From Anaeramoeba flamelloides (lineage: Eukaryota > Metamonada > Anaeramoebidae): DNA of 64,000 nt. Location of the stretch: assembly GCA_027625915.1 (NCBI GenBank), contig JANTQA010000023.1, positions 9,796,001 to 9,860,000 of the forward strand, written 5' to 3'. The notes under the pieces were generated by a model, which ran no database searches, was not told where the DNA came from, and saw nothing but the letters and a program-made list of their open reading frames with translations. Positions 10,313-22,223 of the stretch are shown here, piece after piece; positions within the stretch are counted from its first letter, which is position 1, and each line of letters starts with the position of its first letter. Both the position numbers and the translations under genes were made by a program.

Positions 10313-13189
10313 ATGTTTATTTTACCAAGAGGCATACAGGAAAAAGTTGGGAAATATACACCAAAAAGGAAATTTGGATTACCAAAAGATAAATCTGAAA
10401 AAACACTTACAAAGAAAGAAAGATCCTTAAATTGGATGCAAAATGTGCTACAACACGAGGAGTTAACCAAAAAAGACATCTTTGATCCCAATGGGTTATT
10501 ATTATTAGATCTTGTAAATATCATTTTTCCATGCAAAATTAATGTAGTCAGCAGTGTGATTGACCCTGAAGATCAAGAAAGAAACAACTTGGAACAATTT
10601 TTAGAAACCTTAAATAAACATGGGTGTCCACACTCCGAAGGCTTCGATATTGAGAGGTTTCTTTCTGGAAAACACCATGGGAATAATAAATGTGCATCGT
10701 GTATTTGTTGGATTAAAGAATTTTATGAACAAAACGGGGTCACAAAAGAGAACAAAACTGACAAGAGAACATTCATACTTTTAAGATCAAAACATGCACA
10801 ATCCAAATACGAAAAATATAGTAGTGAAACCAGTGAACTAAATCAGGACAAAGGATCAAACACATCTGACGAATTGGATGATCACCTTGGTGAAAGAAAA
10901 CAAACCACCGATCGTATTAACCAATATTTAACCAAAGAAACTGTGAAAGAGATTGTACCAACTCAAGAACAAGAATTCCGTAATCTCTTTTGGCTAGACT
11001 ATAAAGAAAGGAAAAAGATTTGTCAGATAAGGGAAAAAGAAGTAGACAAATTACTATACCAAGAAAAGGAAGAGGAAGATGAAGAGGAAGAAATTCAAGA
11101 AGAAGAAGAAGAAGAAGAAGAGAAAGAAAAGGAAAAACAGTTGGGTAGTAGTCTTGATGATGATAGTAATATCTCAAGCGATGAGATCCAAAAAAAGAAA
11201 AAAAAGAAAGAAAAAAAAGAGTCAAGAGACAAACTATCAAGTGAAGGCAGCAAGGATTTAGAACTGTCGAGAATCAAAATAAGGAGATCAAATCAATTTT
11301 CATTATCTGAAAAAGATTCCGAAAGTGACACTGTAAAAAATTCAATTAGGATCCCATTGGGTAGACATAACCTAGACAGTGAACTCAGTTTCAGTGGTAA
11401 AGAATCTGATGAAAAAAATTCTGAGGCGGATCAAGAGTCTTCTGAGGAGTTAGAGGTTCACAAAAAAAAAATACTTCATAAAGATAAGAAGAAGCTCAAG
11501 GAAAAGGAAAAGGAAAAGGAAAAGGAAAAGGAAATGAAAGAGGACGAAGAAGAGGATGAAGAAAAGAAAAACAAAAGTGAAAAGAAAAAGAAAAAGAAAA
11601 AAAAGAAAGGAAAGACTCTGTATGAACAACTCTTAAAAAAAAAACAGGATCTCATAGAAATACCAACGATCAATGAAGACTGCGAATATTTGAAGAATGA
11701 TCTCAAACAATTATTAAAGAATAAAAAAAATAGTCCTAATCAAAATAAGTACTATCTTTATTTAATTTACTTTCTAATCAACAATATCGATGAGTGGAAA
11801 CATAATGATGAGAATACTTCCGTAGCAGCAGGAAATAAGCAATTATCTGAAAAATATAACAAGCTTTTTCAAAGAATTTTGCACGAAACTCAGGATATTG
11901 TTAAAATCGGTACATTTAAATTTAATTGTCGAGTTCTGTTGAACGAAGAAATTTTGAGCAAGAAAGAAAAAAAAAAGCGAGAGAAAGAAAGAAAACGAAA
12001 ACAGAAGGAAGAGAGGGAGAAAGAAGAACAAAAACGACAGAAACGAAAACAATTAATACATTCAGAATCAATCTCAAGTACCTCTGCTGACTCTAGCCAA
12101 GAAAACAATAAAGAATCGGAAGAAACTGAAGAATCAGAGGAACAAAAGAATCAACAGTTAAGCTCAAGTACCTCTCAAGGTCAACCCAAGAAAACCAAAA
12201 CAAAGAATGATCAAGATTTCGAACAAGTTGAAATTGAACTAAATAAAAAAAGCATCAAAATAATACAACAAGAACAAAAAAGTCATGTTCTTTCGAACAT
12301 TCTTCTTACAAAAATTGATAAATTTTATCTGCGCCCACATAACTTGTTTCAATTAATTCTTCAAGTCAAGACAAAAAAACAATTTCTGGAATACCAATTT
12401 AGCTTTGAAAAACAGTCAAATTTATTTAGGCTAATAACAACAATCCTCTATTTTAAATTAAACCTCAACAAAAAACATGTTTTTGGCAATAACCCCTTAA
12501 TGGAAACAAAATATGCAAATATCGACTTCCAAAAATATCTTTTCCCACCACACCCTGAAGTTAGAAAATCCTTTTATAAGCTCTACTCATCAACAGATAA
12601 GGTAGATTTAACAAAGAATCCCCAAACAGTTATAAAAAATTATTACAAGAATGGAGGTGTAAATTTTTTTACCACCTTAATTATCAATAACGAATACCCC
12701 CTCCAGGCCGTGTATCTTAAAATTACAAAAAAGCATATCATTATTGGATCACAAAAATCAGTATTATACAAAATCCCGTTGGGATCAAGAATACATATCT
12801 ATAAATATCAACAAAATAAAATATTTGTGATTAAATGGAAAGAAAATCGCGCTTGCCGTGCTGCAAAGCCACACCAAATTCAAATAGTATGCCAAAAAAG
12901 TTCTGAAAGAAGCCTCATTACCCAATCGATTCTATATTTTTATAAAAAAAAAAATCACCAGAAATCAAAATCAAAATCCAAAAAACATATTAAAAAGAAT
13001 CCAAAAACGCAAAAAACAAAAGATGAATCTGATCACGTTTCCAATAAAGAATCAAATTCAAACAATAATTCACCCTCGATTTCTGAAAATGATTCTGAAG
13101 ATTCATTGGGAAATATAAAAAAATCCAAGAAAAAGCAAAATAATGTTAATTTAGAACAAATGCCAAGTTCAGAAATAGAATCACATTAA
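10313..13189 (+). CDS. CH-domain protein with charged central region and PH-like C-terminal segments
   Basis: The gene is a single uninterrupted frame of 958 codons. Residues about 36-140 look like a calponin-homology fold: LNWMQNVL, then FDPNGLLLLDLVNIIFP, then a Leu-rich helix ending FLETLNKHGCP, and CASCICWIKEFY as the last helix. CH domains usually bind actin or act as signalling scaffolds. Residues about 230-470 and 545-640 are highly charged Glu/Lys/Asp tracts with Ser-rich acidic clusters, probably disordered or partly helical. Residues about 670-740 and 768-875 have alternating beta-strand patterns (for example HIIIGSQKSVLYKIPLG, IFVIKWKENRA) that look like one or two PH-like folds. 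The C-terminus is again Lys/Ser-rich. A cytoskeletal or cortex adaptor is a fair inference. I do not recognise a named orthologue. AATAAA motifs follow at 13232-13241. Confidence 0.8.
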   Translation: MFILPRGIQEKVGKYTPKRKFGLPKDKSEKTLTKKERSLNWMQNVLQHEELTKKDIFDPNGLLLLDLVNIIFPCKINVVSSVIDPEDQERNNLEQFLETLNKHGCPHSEGFDIERFLSGKHHGNNKCASCICWIKEFYEQNGVTKENKTDKRTFILLRSKHAQSKYEKYSSETSELNQDKGSNTSDELDDHLGERKQTTDRINQYLTKETVKEIVPTQEQEFRNLFWLDYKERKKICQIREKEVDKLLYQEKEEEDEEEEIQEEEEEEEEKEKEKQLGSSLDDDSNISSDEIQKKKKKKEKKESRDKLSSEGSKDLELSRIKIRRSNQFSLSEKDSESDTVKNSIRIPLGRHNLDSELSFSGKESDEKNSEADQESSEELEVHKKKILHKDKKKLKEKEKEKEKEKEMKEDEEEDEEKKNKSEKKKKKKKKKGKTLYEQLLKKKQDLIEIPTINEDCEYLKNDLKQLLKNKKNSPNQNKYYLYLIYFLINNIDEWKHNDENTSVAAGNKQLSEKYNKLFQRILHETQDIVKIGTFKFNCRVLLNEEILSKKEKKKREKERKRKQKEEREKEEQKRQKRKQLIHSESISSTSADSSQENNKESEETEESEEQKNQQLSSSTSQGQPKKTKTKNDQDFEQVEIELNKKSIKIIQQEQKSHVLSNILLTKIDKFYLRPHNLFQLILQVKTKKQFLEYQFSFEKQSNLFRLITTILYFKLNLNKKHVFGNNPLMETKYANIDFQKYLFPPHPEVRKSFYKLYSSTDKVDLTKNPQTVIKNYYKNGGVNFFTTLIINNEYPLQAVYLKITKKHIIIGSQKSVLYKIPLGSRIHIYKYQQNKIFVIKWKENRACRAAKPHQIQIVCQKSSERSLITQSILYFYKKKNHQKSKSKSKKHIKKNPKTQKTKDESDHVSNKESNSNNNSPSISENDSEDSLGNIKKSKKKQNNVNLEQMPSSEIESH

Positions 13190-16100
13190 AGGGCTCTTTA
13201 TTAATAGTATAACATATAATGGATATTTATAAATAAATAAAAGTGTTTTCATTTTTTTTAAACTTGTTTTATTAAAATAAAAAATTAAAAAAAAAAAAAT
13301 TTGTGGGTTCCTCTCAAAAAAAAAAAAAAAAAATACATAAATCATTCAAATAGTTCTTTTGAAAATTTTATTTTATTCTTTTATTATCTTCTAATTAATA
13401 GTTGATATTTTGAACAATTTTATAAAATGTAAATATTTTTTCATTTTTTGATAATCAGATTTATCAATATATATATTGACTATTGGTTCTATTTTTATTT
13501 TATTTGTTTTTAATTTAAATGTATTTATTCAATAAAAAATTTTCAATATTCAAAATTTTTTTTCAATAATGAATAACTCTGCATTTTTAAATCTTTTTCT
13601 TTAAGAAATATAATTTGAGAATACCCTTTCTTAAAAAAAAAAATAAATAGATGCAATTATTCTTTTAAAGTTTTGGGATCTTTTTTTACATTTTTTTTTT
13701 TTTTTGATTTATTTTTTCCAAACATTTTTTAGCACTGATGATTCGTTTTATAGATTTAGAATAAGTCTTAAACAATGAAATTCAAATTTTCATAAGTTAT
13801 AACAAATGCTCTTTAACTAAAAATACTACAACAAGTGAAACCCTACAGCGAAATCTATGATAAATAGAAATTTCATTTTCTATCTCACAATTTCCTTTTT
13901 ATGAAAGGATTGTATAATTCTGCAATAACCGATTACAAACAGTGAAATTTTATAATAGGACGTAAATTTCCAATAGAGAAAATATTAAAATTTGAATTTT
14001 TGACTAGAACCCTTTCAAAATGACCAAAAATTTTAAAATTTTTTAGGTTTTTGGTGATTTTTGTCGAACTTAATTTATAAACACCTTGAATTCAAATGTT
14101 AAGACCATTAAAAAGTGATTTTAAAATTTGATCTGGGATCTTTGGAAACTTTACTTTTGAATTTTTGAATTTATTTGATAAAGAACAAGATTTGAATCTC
14201 GGTCTTAGAAATTTGAAATTTTTTTAAAAAACTTATCACAAGTCATAAAGTTATGAGATCATGTTCAACTAAAGATTTTTTTCTTTGGGTCTAAAGAGAC
14301 AAAAAAGTCAATTTCGATATCTATCAAATTTCTTGTTAGATTTGGAACCGTTGTATATCTATTGTATAAGATTTTTAACAAAGAACAGATTGGACAAAAA
14401 TTCACAAATTTATGTTTATTGGACTACCCTCTTTTATTTTTTTTTTTGAACAATTTATAAATAAGGATTCCTTATCAGGAAATATGTTTAATTTTGAAAA
14501 TAAATAGGAGTTTTCAAATCTAATAATTTGGTAAATAAATTTCCCAATTTCTATGAAATTTAGGTACAAAAATATAATCGAAATTAGTCCCTTAAGAGAA
14601 TTATTTATCAACTAATTTAAAAAAATAAAAAAACTTTAAGAAAAAACGTCAAACATAAGAAAAAGTAAAATTATTTTTTTTTTTTAGGTTTTAAAAAATA
14701 TTAATTGAGGTAATATTTAATAACGATTAAAAAATACAAAGTTTTGATATAAATATTTCTTTACTCAAAAGTAATTTATCAATTTAAAGTGTTTAATTTT
14801 TAATTTTAATAGTTATCGAATGATTTTTAAAACGAATTATTTTTTTAATAGATAATTTACTTGGAAATGTTGTGTGTTAATTGTTTTAAAAATTTTTAGA
14901 GCCCCTTAAGATTAAAAATACTTTTCTTTTTTTCAATAAGTAAAAAAATAGGAATTTTACTTCTCTTATCATAAAATTAAATAAAATTTGATTTACATTT
15001 TTTTCTTCATATTTTGATCTTTGAAATAATCTTTAATTTAAGAATTCAATTTTTACATTGAAAAAATAAATAATAATTAATCTTTAAATTGACCATATAA
15101 TCTTATTTTAAAAAATAATTTACCTAAAAAATTTTATTAAAAAATAGATACCATGAGGAAAATAGAACAAGAGTCAATTAGTTTCTTTACGAATATTTAC
15201 AATTGAATAAAATTAGAATCACAAATCATAAAAATAATAATAAAAAAAAAATGGATTGATTCAATATTATATTTATTTATTTATTTTCTTGAATTATTAT
15301 TTTTTTTTGTAACAAATTTATTTTATTTGATTTATAAGTGATATTTTATTTTTGAAAATAATCCATTTAATATTAAAGAAAAAAAAACTAATATTGACAC
15401 AAGCAATAATAATGTTCAAATTATAAATTAAATATTTTTTTATCCGAATTTTTTTATTCTTTTTTTTTTTATTTAAAAATATTAAAAATAAGAGTATTTA
15501 AAGATTAGATCATTTAAAATATGGAATTTATGTATATTCTAAAAAAAATTTATCTTTAAAATAGTAAAATGGTACATAATAGATATTTTTGCAAACCATT
15601 GATAAAAATTATTCAGTACACCTTTTTTAAATGAAGTAAAATCAATAATTGTTTGTCTTTTGATATATTATCAATTTTAAAAATATAAATAAAGTAAATT
15701 AACCAATTATATTGTGTAAGTGATTTTATATGTTCTCATCTAAAATAAAATTATTTATTCTTTTTTTTTTTTAATTTTCAAAACCTCTTCAATTATTTCC
15801 TTATTTATTTTATTTTTAAGTTTTGCTTTTTATTTTTTTTTTTGGTTGTTAATCATAAAGATAATTAGGGGATTTTTTACGTTGTATAATAGTGAAATAT
15901 TTGATTTTATTTTTATATATCATTTATCAAAATAAATAAAAGAACTTTGAGAGTATAAATTCCACTTATTCAATCATAATAAATAAATTCATTTTTAATA
16001 TAAGAAAAAGCCAAGAATCAATAATCAATATTTTCTAAAAAATGAAAAAAAAAAATTTTTTTCTGTATTTTGAAGGGATGAAATTAATTTCCTCTTACAG

Positions 16101-16380
16101 GTGATAGGGTTTTTTTTTAATTAAAGAAAACAAAAAGAAAACTAAATAAATTTTCAGTTTATTTCATTAATTAATATAAAACATTCTCACCCTAAGAACT
16201 CAAAGACACTTTAAAGCATGTGAAGGTACTTTATTAGTATGGAAAAAATAAAATTAATAATTGTAAAATTGACTTTAAAATTAAAATCAACATGTTCTTT
16301 ATAATTTCAGAAAATATTAGGATATTTATTTTATAAATTTTAATATAATGATTTAGATTTTATAAATTAGTGATTATAAG
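13190..16380. other. AT-rich spacer between convergent genes
   Basis: The spacer lies between the convergent CH-domain and UPF3 genes. It is dominated by A and T homopolymers of 8-14 bases and short ATT/AAT repeats. No open frame has protein-like composition and I recognise no repeat copy in it. Confidence 0.5.
13232..13241 (+). terminator. Candidate polyadenylation signal of the CH-domain gene
   Basis: Two overlapping AATAAA hexamers lie 43-52 bases after the stop codon, followed by GTGTTTTC and a T-rich stretch. The arrangement fits a eukaryotic poly(A) signal, but AATAAA is frequent by chance at this base composition. Confidence 0.4.
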
Positions 16381-16500
<120 letters not shown>

Positions 16501-16650
16501 GTGAATGTATGATTGTAATTATACTTCTTCGGACGAAAATTATGAGACTTTTCTAATAAAAAAGCAAAGATTTTTTTATTCTATGTCCAGTTTCCTTATA
16601 AAAAAATTAAACTTATTTTGCAGCTTTAACACTTAATAATTTATTAGAAT

Positions 16651-17176
16651 TAAACCCTATTTCAAAAATTTCTACATACCCAAAATAAAAAATAGGAAAA
16701 AAAAACAATTTATTATATTTTTTACAAACGTAATATAAAATCACATTAAAGTAACCCAGTATTAATCTTTTTATAAGTAATCATTTTCATCCAAATAAAA
16801 GAAAAAAATATAAAACAACCAAAAAAAATTGCTGTGTCGAAAATAATGAAACGAGCTCAATAATAAATTTATTGGTTAATTTGTTGAAATTTTCCAACAA
16901 TTGTTGATCGATCAAATGATAAGATACCATTGGACAATTGTATGTGATTTTCCAATATAATAAACTCATAATAAAACTTCAATCAACTATCGAAAAAAAA
17001 TTTCCAGATCTAAAGTTACAGATAACGTAATTGGAAAAAAGGAAATTAAAACAACAAAAAAAAAAAAAATGAAATAATTTTTTAAAAAAAAAATTATTTC
17101 CCAATTGGGTGTAAAGTGAAGAATTGTTATTCTTTCAACTGTTTAAACTGTGTTCAAATATTTGGAATTTAGTTTA
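16651..17176 (+). mobile_element. Tc1/mariner-type non-autonomous element, copy A (subfamily I)
   Basis: The left end reads TAAACCCTATTTCAAAAATT and the right end GTTCAAATATTTGGAATTTA followed by GTTTA, so the termini are inverted repeats flanked by TA. The 526-bp interior carries marks shared with copies B and C: a TGTGTCGAAAATAATGAAAC block, the palindrome TTGATCGATCAA at 16904-16915, a GATAACGTAA block and TTCAACTGTTTAAACTGTG near the right end. No transposase frame is present. TA flanks and CAAAAATTTGGACAC-type ends are typical of the Tc1/mariner superfamily, so this is probably a deletion derivative (MITE). Confidence 0.8.
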
Positions 17177-17933
17177 TTTAGGGAATTAGAATCAACATTG
17201 CACATTTTTAATCATTTCCAAACAATTTAGATTATATAATTTTTTTCATGGACTATTGGTACACTTCTGTACGACAACTTTTAAAATTTTTTAAATTTAT
17301 ATAACTCAAAAAATTTTGTAATAATCTGGTTATTCTCTATTCAATATTCAAAAGAATTATCGAAAATTCAAATAATAATAAAAAAAAAAATCAAAGATAA
17401 TTATTGTTAATATCCTTACACGGAATTGAATTTCTCATCTAAAAAATTTATTAAACTTTTAACCAAATAACTTTAAAAAATAAAAGTGATAAAATAAGGT
17501 TTTAAAAATGAAAACAAAAAGACAATTTGGAAAAATTTATTATTGAAATTTTAAAATTTGAAAATGAAACGTCACAATATTCAAATTTTGGTTGTACATT
17601 GATCAAAAGCATTAGAAATGTTTAAATGGTGGTTATGTGATTTGTTTATTACTATTTTATTTTTGAAAAAGACACACTAAGGATCGTATTCAAATTTGAA
17701 AATTTGTACTAATGGAACAGTAGTAATTTTTTCAAATTAATTTTTTTTCTACCTCGCTCCTTAAAAATGGGACAATTTTTTTCTGAGAAGATAGGAATAC
17801 AAAGAAAGGTTTGTAAAGTGTGTGTGCTCTATATTTTATTTTTCTTATTCAAACGCCAAACAAATCTTTAATAAAGTTTTTTATCAAAAAATAAATCTTT
17901 TAACTTTCATTATGATTAAAGATTTTTATAATA
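17177..17933. other. Spacer downstream of UPF3
   Basis: This is AT-rich sequence between the copy A element and the UPF3 stop codon, and it includes the probable UPF3 3' untranslated region. A TGTGTGTGCTCTATATT stretch near 17818 is the only non-trivial motif. No gene is seen. Confidence 0.4.
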
Positions 17934-18584
17934 TTATTTTCTTTTCCTATTCCTTTGAGACCTTGGTGGTCTTCTTTGGTAGCCCCTATTTAGTTGTTTG
18001 ATGTGTGTTTCCGCAATTTTGTTGGAAGATTTGATCGATCGAAGAAGAGGTGTAAGCTCTTCTCTTTGTTCCTTTTTTTTTTTCTCGAGCTCTTTTTGTT
18101 TTTCAATCAAATGCTCTGTTGAAGGGAGCTCTACTTCTTCTTTTTGTTTGAGTGTTTTTAAAAATGCTTTATATTTGGAAGATGTTTTATAAGTGCCTTC
18201 AAGTTTATCTTTTTGTCTTCGAAAGGGAGTCAATTGGTTCAACGAATAAACAACTATAGCCTTCTTTTTGCTCCCCGAAGGATCAATGAAAACTTGTTGG
18301 TTCATAAAGCTTGCAAAATTTAGCAGATCTTCATGCTTTTTAAATTTGAGATGTGAAAATGATGGGAAATACGTGATTGTTTTGGAAAAGGTTTCAATTA
18401 CCCTTTTGCTACCAGGGGAATAATGAAAGTATTTGATCTGTGAATGGAATGGCTTGATTAATTTTTTAAATTTTTCTTCGGTCAAGTTGTGTGGTAAGTT
18501 ACGCACAACTAATTTTAATTTTTTTTCAGAGTTTTTTTCAAAGATATTCATATTTGGATGAATTGGTTGAGAGTTTTCAATCAA
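17934..18584 (-). CDS. UPF3: UPF3, nonsense-mediated decay factor (short form)
   Basis: UPF3 bridges UPF2 and the exon-junction complex in nonsense-mediated mRNA decay and shuttles between nucleus and cytoplasm. The 216-residue frame carries the RRM-like UPF3 domain at about residues 22-120: KLKLVVRNLPHNLTEEKF as the first strand and helix, a FHYSPGSK loop, FSHLKFKKHEDLLNF as the third strand and second helix, VFIDPSGSKKKAIVVYS, then the family signature SSKYKAFLKTL near residue 135. The C-terminus is Arg/Lys-rich (RRPPRSQRNRKRK), plausibly nuclear localisation or RNA binding. Human UPF3B has about 480 residues and yeast Upf3 about 390, so this form is short, and I see no exon-junction binding motif. 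There is no intron. It is divergent from the BTB gene. An internal Met at residue 12 could also serve as the start. Confidence 0.9.
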   Translation of the reverse strand: MIENSQPIHPNMNIFEKNSEKKLKLVVRNLPHNLTEEKFKKLIKPFHSQIKYFHYSPGSKRVIETFSKTITYFPSFSHLKFKKHEDLLNFASFMNQQVFIDPSGSKKKAIVVYSLNQLTPFRRQKDKLEGTYKTSSKYKAFLKTLKQKEEVELPSTEHLIEKQKELEKKKKEQREELTPLLRSIKSSNKIAETHIKQLNRGYQRRPPRSQRNRKRK

Positions 18585-19823
18585 GAAAAATATGGAATTA
18601 AAAACAAAAGAAAAAAAATGAAACTTTTAAAATTAAAAAATTATCATAAAGTAAAACTGGGTTCTATCACTTGTGATTGTTTTTTTGTTGAAATACTAGT
18701 ATTGTTTTTAAAGGAACTAATTCATGTAAATTAAAAATTGGTGGTTAAGAATAAGAACAAAATGTCCACTTGTAGCTTTCGAAGGAAGTAAAAGTCACTC
18801 TAAAAAAAACATTTTTAGTGTTGGTGAAAATACTGGAATTTGAATGATAAATCGGAAACAAATTTTCGCTTCCTTTTGTATTACTTTTCTTTAGTTGAGT
18901 TTACTCAGAAATAGATTGAAATTTACAATTACCATTTATTGTTTTATGTCAGATTTGGGAATATAGTTGTGTTATATAAAAATCTTAAATGACAGATTCT
19001 GGAAAACTGTGACAAAAAAGAGATGAAAATATATCCAAGTTCGTTTTAAAAAACTATCAAGTATTAAATCTCAAATTTATCAAAGTAATTTAATAATACT
19101 ATTATTCTTCATGGGTTTAGAACAATTTAAATTACTGTTAAGTGATTAGATTATACTAAGGAGAAGTCTATAATTCAGGTGTATTGTTATTAAATGTAAA
19201 TCATAGTTGTGCCACATTGTTCAAATGTCTCAAAAAAATTGATTAGTAAAATAATACAAAAATTTGATCCCATCAATCAATTAAAAATTATACTTGTAGA
19301 AGTAAAAAACCATCAAGAATTTTATAAAAAAAAATCTGATATTCGACACAAATTACAAGGTTTAATTATCAATTTTTCAATCAAAAATTGAAAAATATCT
19401 TAAATTTCCCTGGAAATATAGATTATTTTCGAAAAAATTCAATTTGTTTTTAAAAATTAAATAATTAACCAATAGAGTCTTTTAATAAATTATTTTTCAA
19501 AAAGAAGAAATACATTTATGTAAAAACAAGTCTTTCGAGAATCGAATTAGAAATTATAGATATTTAGGATTTTATGATAATAATTATGGAGTAAATCCGG
19601 AAATTAAAGAATTTAATAAATAATAACCATTGCAAGGTTCTAAATATTCATTTTTAATATTAAAATACTATTATTTTTGGGTTTCTATTTTTAAATTTGA
19701 AAAAGTAATAATTATTAAGAATAATTTCAAATCATAATAATATTTTAATGTGATCTTTAGTAGAAAAACTAATAATTTTTTTTTCAATACTATTTCTTAT
19801 GGAATATTTAGAACTAATTAAGC
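18585..19823. other. Spacer upstream of UPF3
   Basis: This region includes the probable UPF3 promoter, read on the minus strand, with A/T homopolymers just upstream of the ATG. A 60-codon frame on the plus strand at 19209-19391 has no family likeness and I do not call it. Nothing else is supported. Confidence 0.4.
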
Positions 19824-20375
19824 TTTACAATCCCTGAAATTTGAAAAAATGTTATCTTGTTTAGGGTGTAGTTATTTGTCGATTTGGTTCTTAGCTGATC
19901 GATCTTGTACTTGGTATGGATTTTAATAGTGGTTCAAAATGGCAATTTTTGAAAATATATTTTTTTTTTTCCAAAATCCGAATTGAAGAGTTAATTTTAA
20001 TTGGCTGGAACTTAAGTAATAATAAAAAAATGTGGGTTGTGGGTTGTTGATTGGAATTTTTAATTAATTTTGGTTTTATTGGGAGCTTTTAAAAACTTTT
20101 ATTTTTTCATTTGGTTAATTTACAAAAAAGTAAATCAAAAATTCTTTTTTACGACATGAAAATTCAAAAGTTATTCTTGGACCCCTTTCAATCTATTAAT
20201 CTTACACTCTTCTAATCGGATTTCGGAAATAAAAAAAATAAATTGTCAAAAATTGCCTTTTTGAACCACTATTAAAATCCATACCAAGTACAAGATCGAT
20301 CAGCTAAGAACCAAATCGACAAATAACTACACTCTACACAAGATAATCTTTTTTCAAATTTCAGGGATTGTAATC
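19824..20375. mobile_element. Foldback element, about 550 bp, arms about 140 bp and nearly identical
   Basis: The left arm (about 19824-19965) is the reverse complement of the right arm (about 20240-20375). A run of about 73 bases around TTCTTAGCTGATCGATCTTG looks identical in both arms, and the outer ends share TTACAATCCCTGAAATTTGA. Inner similarity continues weakly into the loop. TTAAG occurs immediately outside both ends (left 19818-19822, right 20376-20380) and may be a target-site duplication. There is no coding capacity. Confidence 0.82.
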
Positions 20376-22223
20376 CTTAAGGTATACTGAACTGTAAGAA
20401 TTTAATTTCAATTACAACATAATTTAATTTTATACAAATTATAGTAACATTAATCTTTGAGGTGGTAAATTTGAGAGTTAGTATATAATTAGAACCAGTA
20501 GTGGGTGTATATGTAGATATCGCCGGGTAAAAAAATAAAATTTCTTAAAAAAAAAAAATACCATTTATACTAAAAATATGAATAAAAAGAAATATTAAAT
20601 TATATATATATATATATCAATTTTTTATGATTATGTCCCTTCTATGAAAAAAATTGTTTTGATTTTCGAAAAAAAAAATAAGAGAATCGAGTTTTTGAAA
20701 ATTAATTTCAAACTCTAAAAGTTTGAAATTATTTCCAATACTTTTTAATCTAAAAATTTTTAATTTTCAGCTTAAATTTTTTGAAATATAATTTAAGTAA
20801 AAACAAAATGAGAGTGTAATTGTTACTTCTTCAATAATAAACAAAAAATATTCAAGATTTTATATTTAATAAAAAAAAAAAAAAAAAAAATTCAGATCTG
20901 AAAATGCTTTAGTCATCAAAAAATTTTCGAGATACCACTAAGAGGTTATATTTAAAAATAAAACACACTTTTTTTAAATCATATCACTAATTATTTTTTT
21001 AATGAACTCGTTTTTGTAAAAATTTTTTCAATTGAAACTTTCCTGCAATTCAGGAAAAGAATATGCCTATGTAAAAAAATTTTCAAATTCACTCTAATTG
21101 CAAAAGGCGGTAATCAAAATAAAAAGTTTTTATTTATTTTTCAACTTCTCAATGAAGATATCTAAAACTGAATTTCCTCAAACGGGATTAATACCTAATA
21201 TAAAATCTTAAAGTAACTTGTACATGAACGGAAAAAGCATAGCATCAAGAAAAACAAAAAATTCAATTTTACAAAGTTTACAATTAAATCTTAAAATTAG
21301 GTAAAATGAACATGCTTAAATTTTGGTTTCATGTGAGGTTTTGAGTTATATTTTAATTATCAATACTAATCTAATTTTTGGATTTTGGTTTTTGTTTTAA
21401 AATGAACATAAAAAAGACATTAAAAAAATTTCTAAAATGAGAAATTTTACTACTGTTTTACAATTATAATAAATTTGAAATTTTTAATTTATTTGACAAT
21501 TTTTGTTTTCGGAAGGGATTTTCTCTTCTTGTAAAATTTTTAAACATCTGTATCTAACAATAAATATGATCTACAAAAATATTCCCAGTTATCTCCAATA
21601 GATTGTTACAAGATGTTTTGAAGGTGCCAAAACTGTTCATTTTCTCTATATGTTAATCTCCTATTCTACCTTAATAAACGAGAAAACATTTGTTTGATAA
21701 GAATTAAATAACGGTATTGATAGGATTAAAGTACTCTTATTTTCCCATTAAAAAATGAAAATTTTTAGTTTCACATTCCTAAATATTTTTCGAGTTGAAA
21801 AGACAAAGAAAATTCAAAGATCTTTACAAAATCTTTTAGAAATGATATTTTTTGTCAATAAATTAAACTTACTTAGATAACCCTAAGATAAAATTTTTAC
21901 TCTGCTAAATTGATTGAAACAGTTAATCGTTCATATTCCTTTTGGAAATTGATATAAAAATTTACTTTTATTAATTGGAAAATAACAGTATTTTAAATCC
22001 TCTGTACATGACAAAAAGCACATAACAACCAAACTATTTTGACACGAAAACAAACTTTAATGGTAAAAAAGCTCTCAATTTAATTCAACAAATTGCTCTT
22101 CCATTTCATTTTTTCTTCCTTCTTCAATTTCGATCAAAAAAAGAAAAAGTTGTTTGTTTCAAAAACAAATCAAAATCCAATTTTCAAACACTTCAATCCA
22201 AATAATCAAAAACCAAATAAACA
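20376..22223. other. Spacer upstream of the BTB gene
   Basis: AT-rich, with a 20-base A run near 20871-20890 and a TA run near 20604. No coding signal. The last 130 bases before the ATG at 22224 are C- and A-richer (CACTTCAATCCAAATAATC), as seen before other genes here, and are probably 5' untranslated leader. Confidence 0.4.

Noticed and set aside
10917-12108. Several long minus-strand and alternative-frame open stretches rich in Ser, Phe and Leu
   Set aside because: They are antisense or shifted readings of the Lys/Glu-rich codons of the CH-domain gene and have no protein-like variety.
19209-19391. 60-codon plus-strand frame
   Set aside because: AT-driven composition (Ile, Lys, Asn, Gln) and no homology that I recognise.
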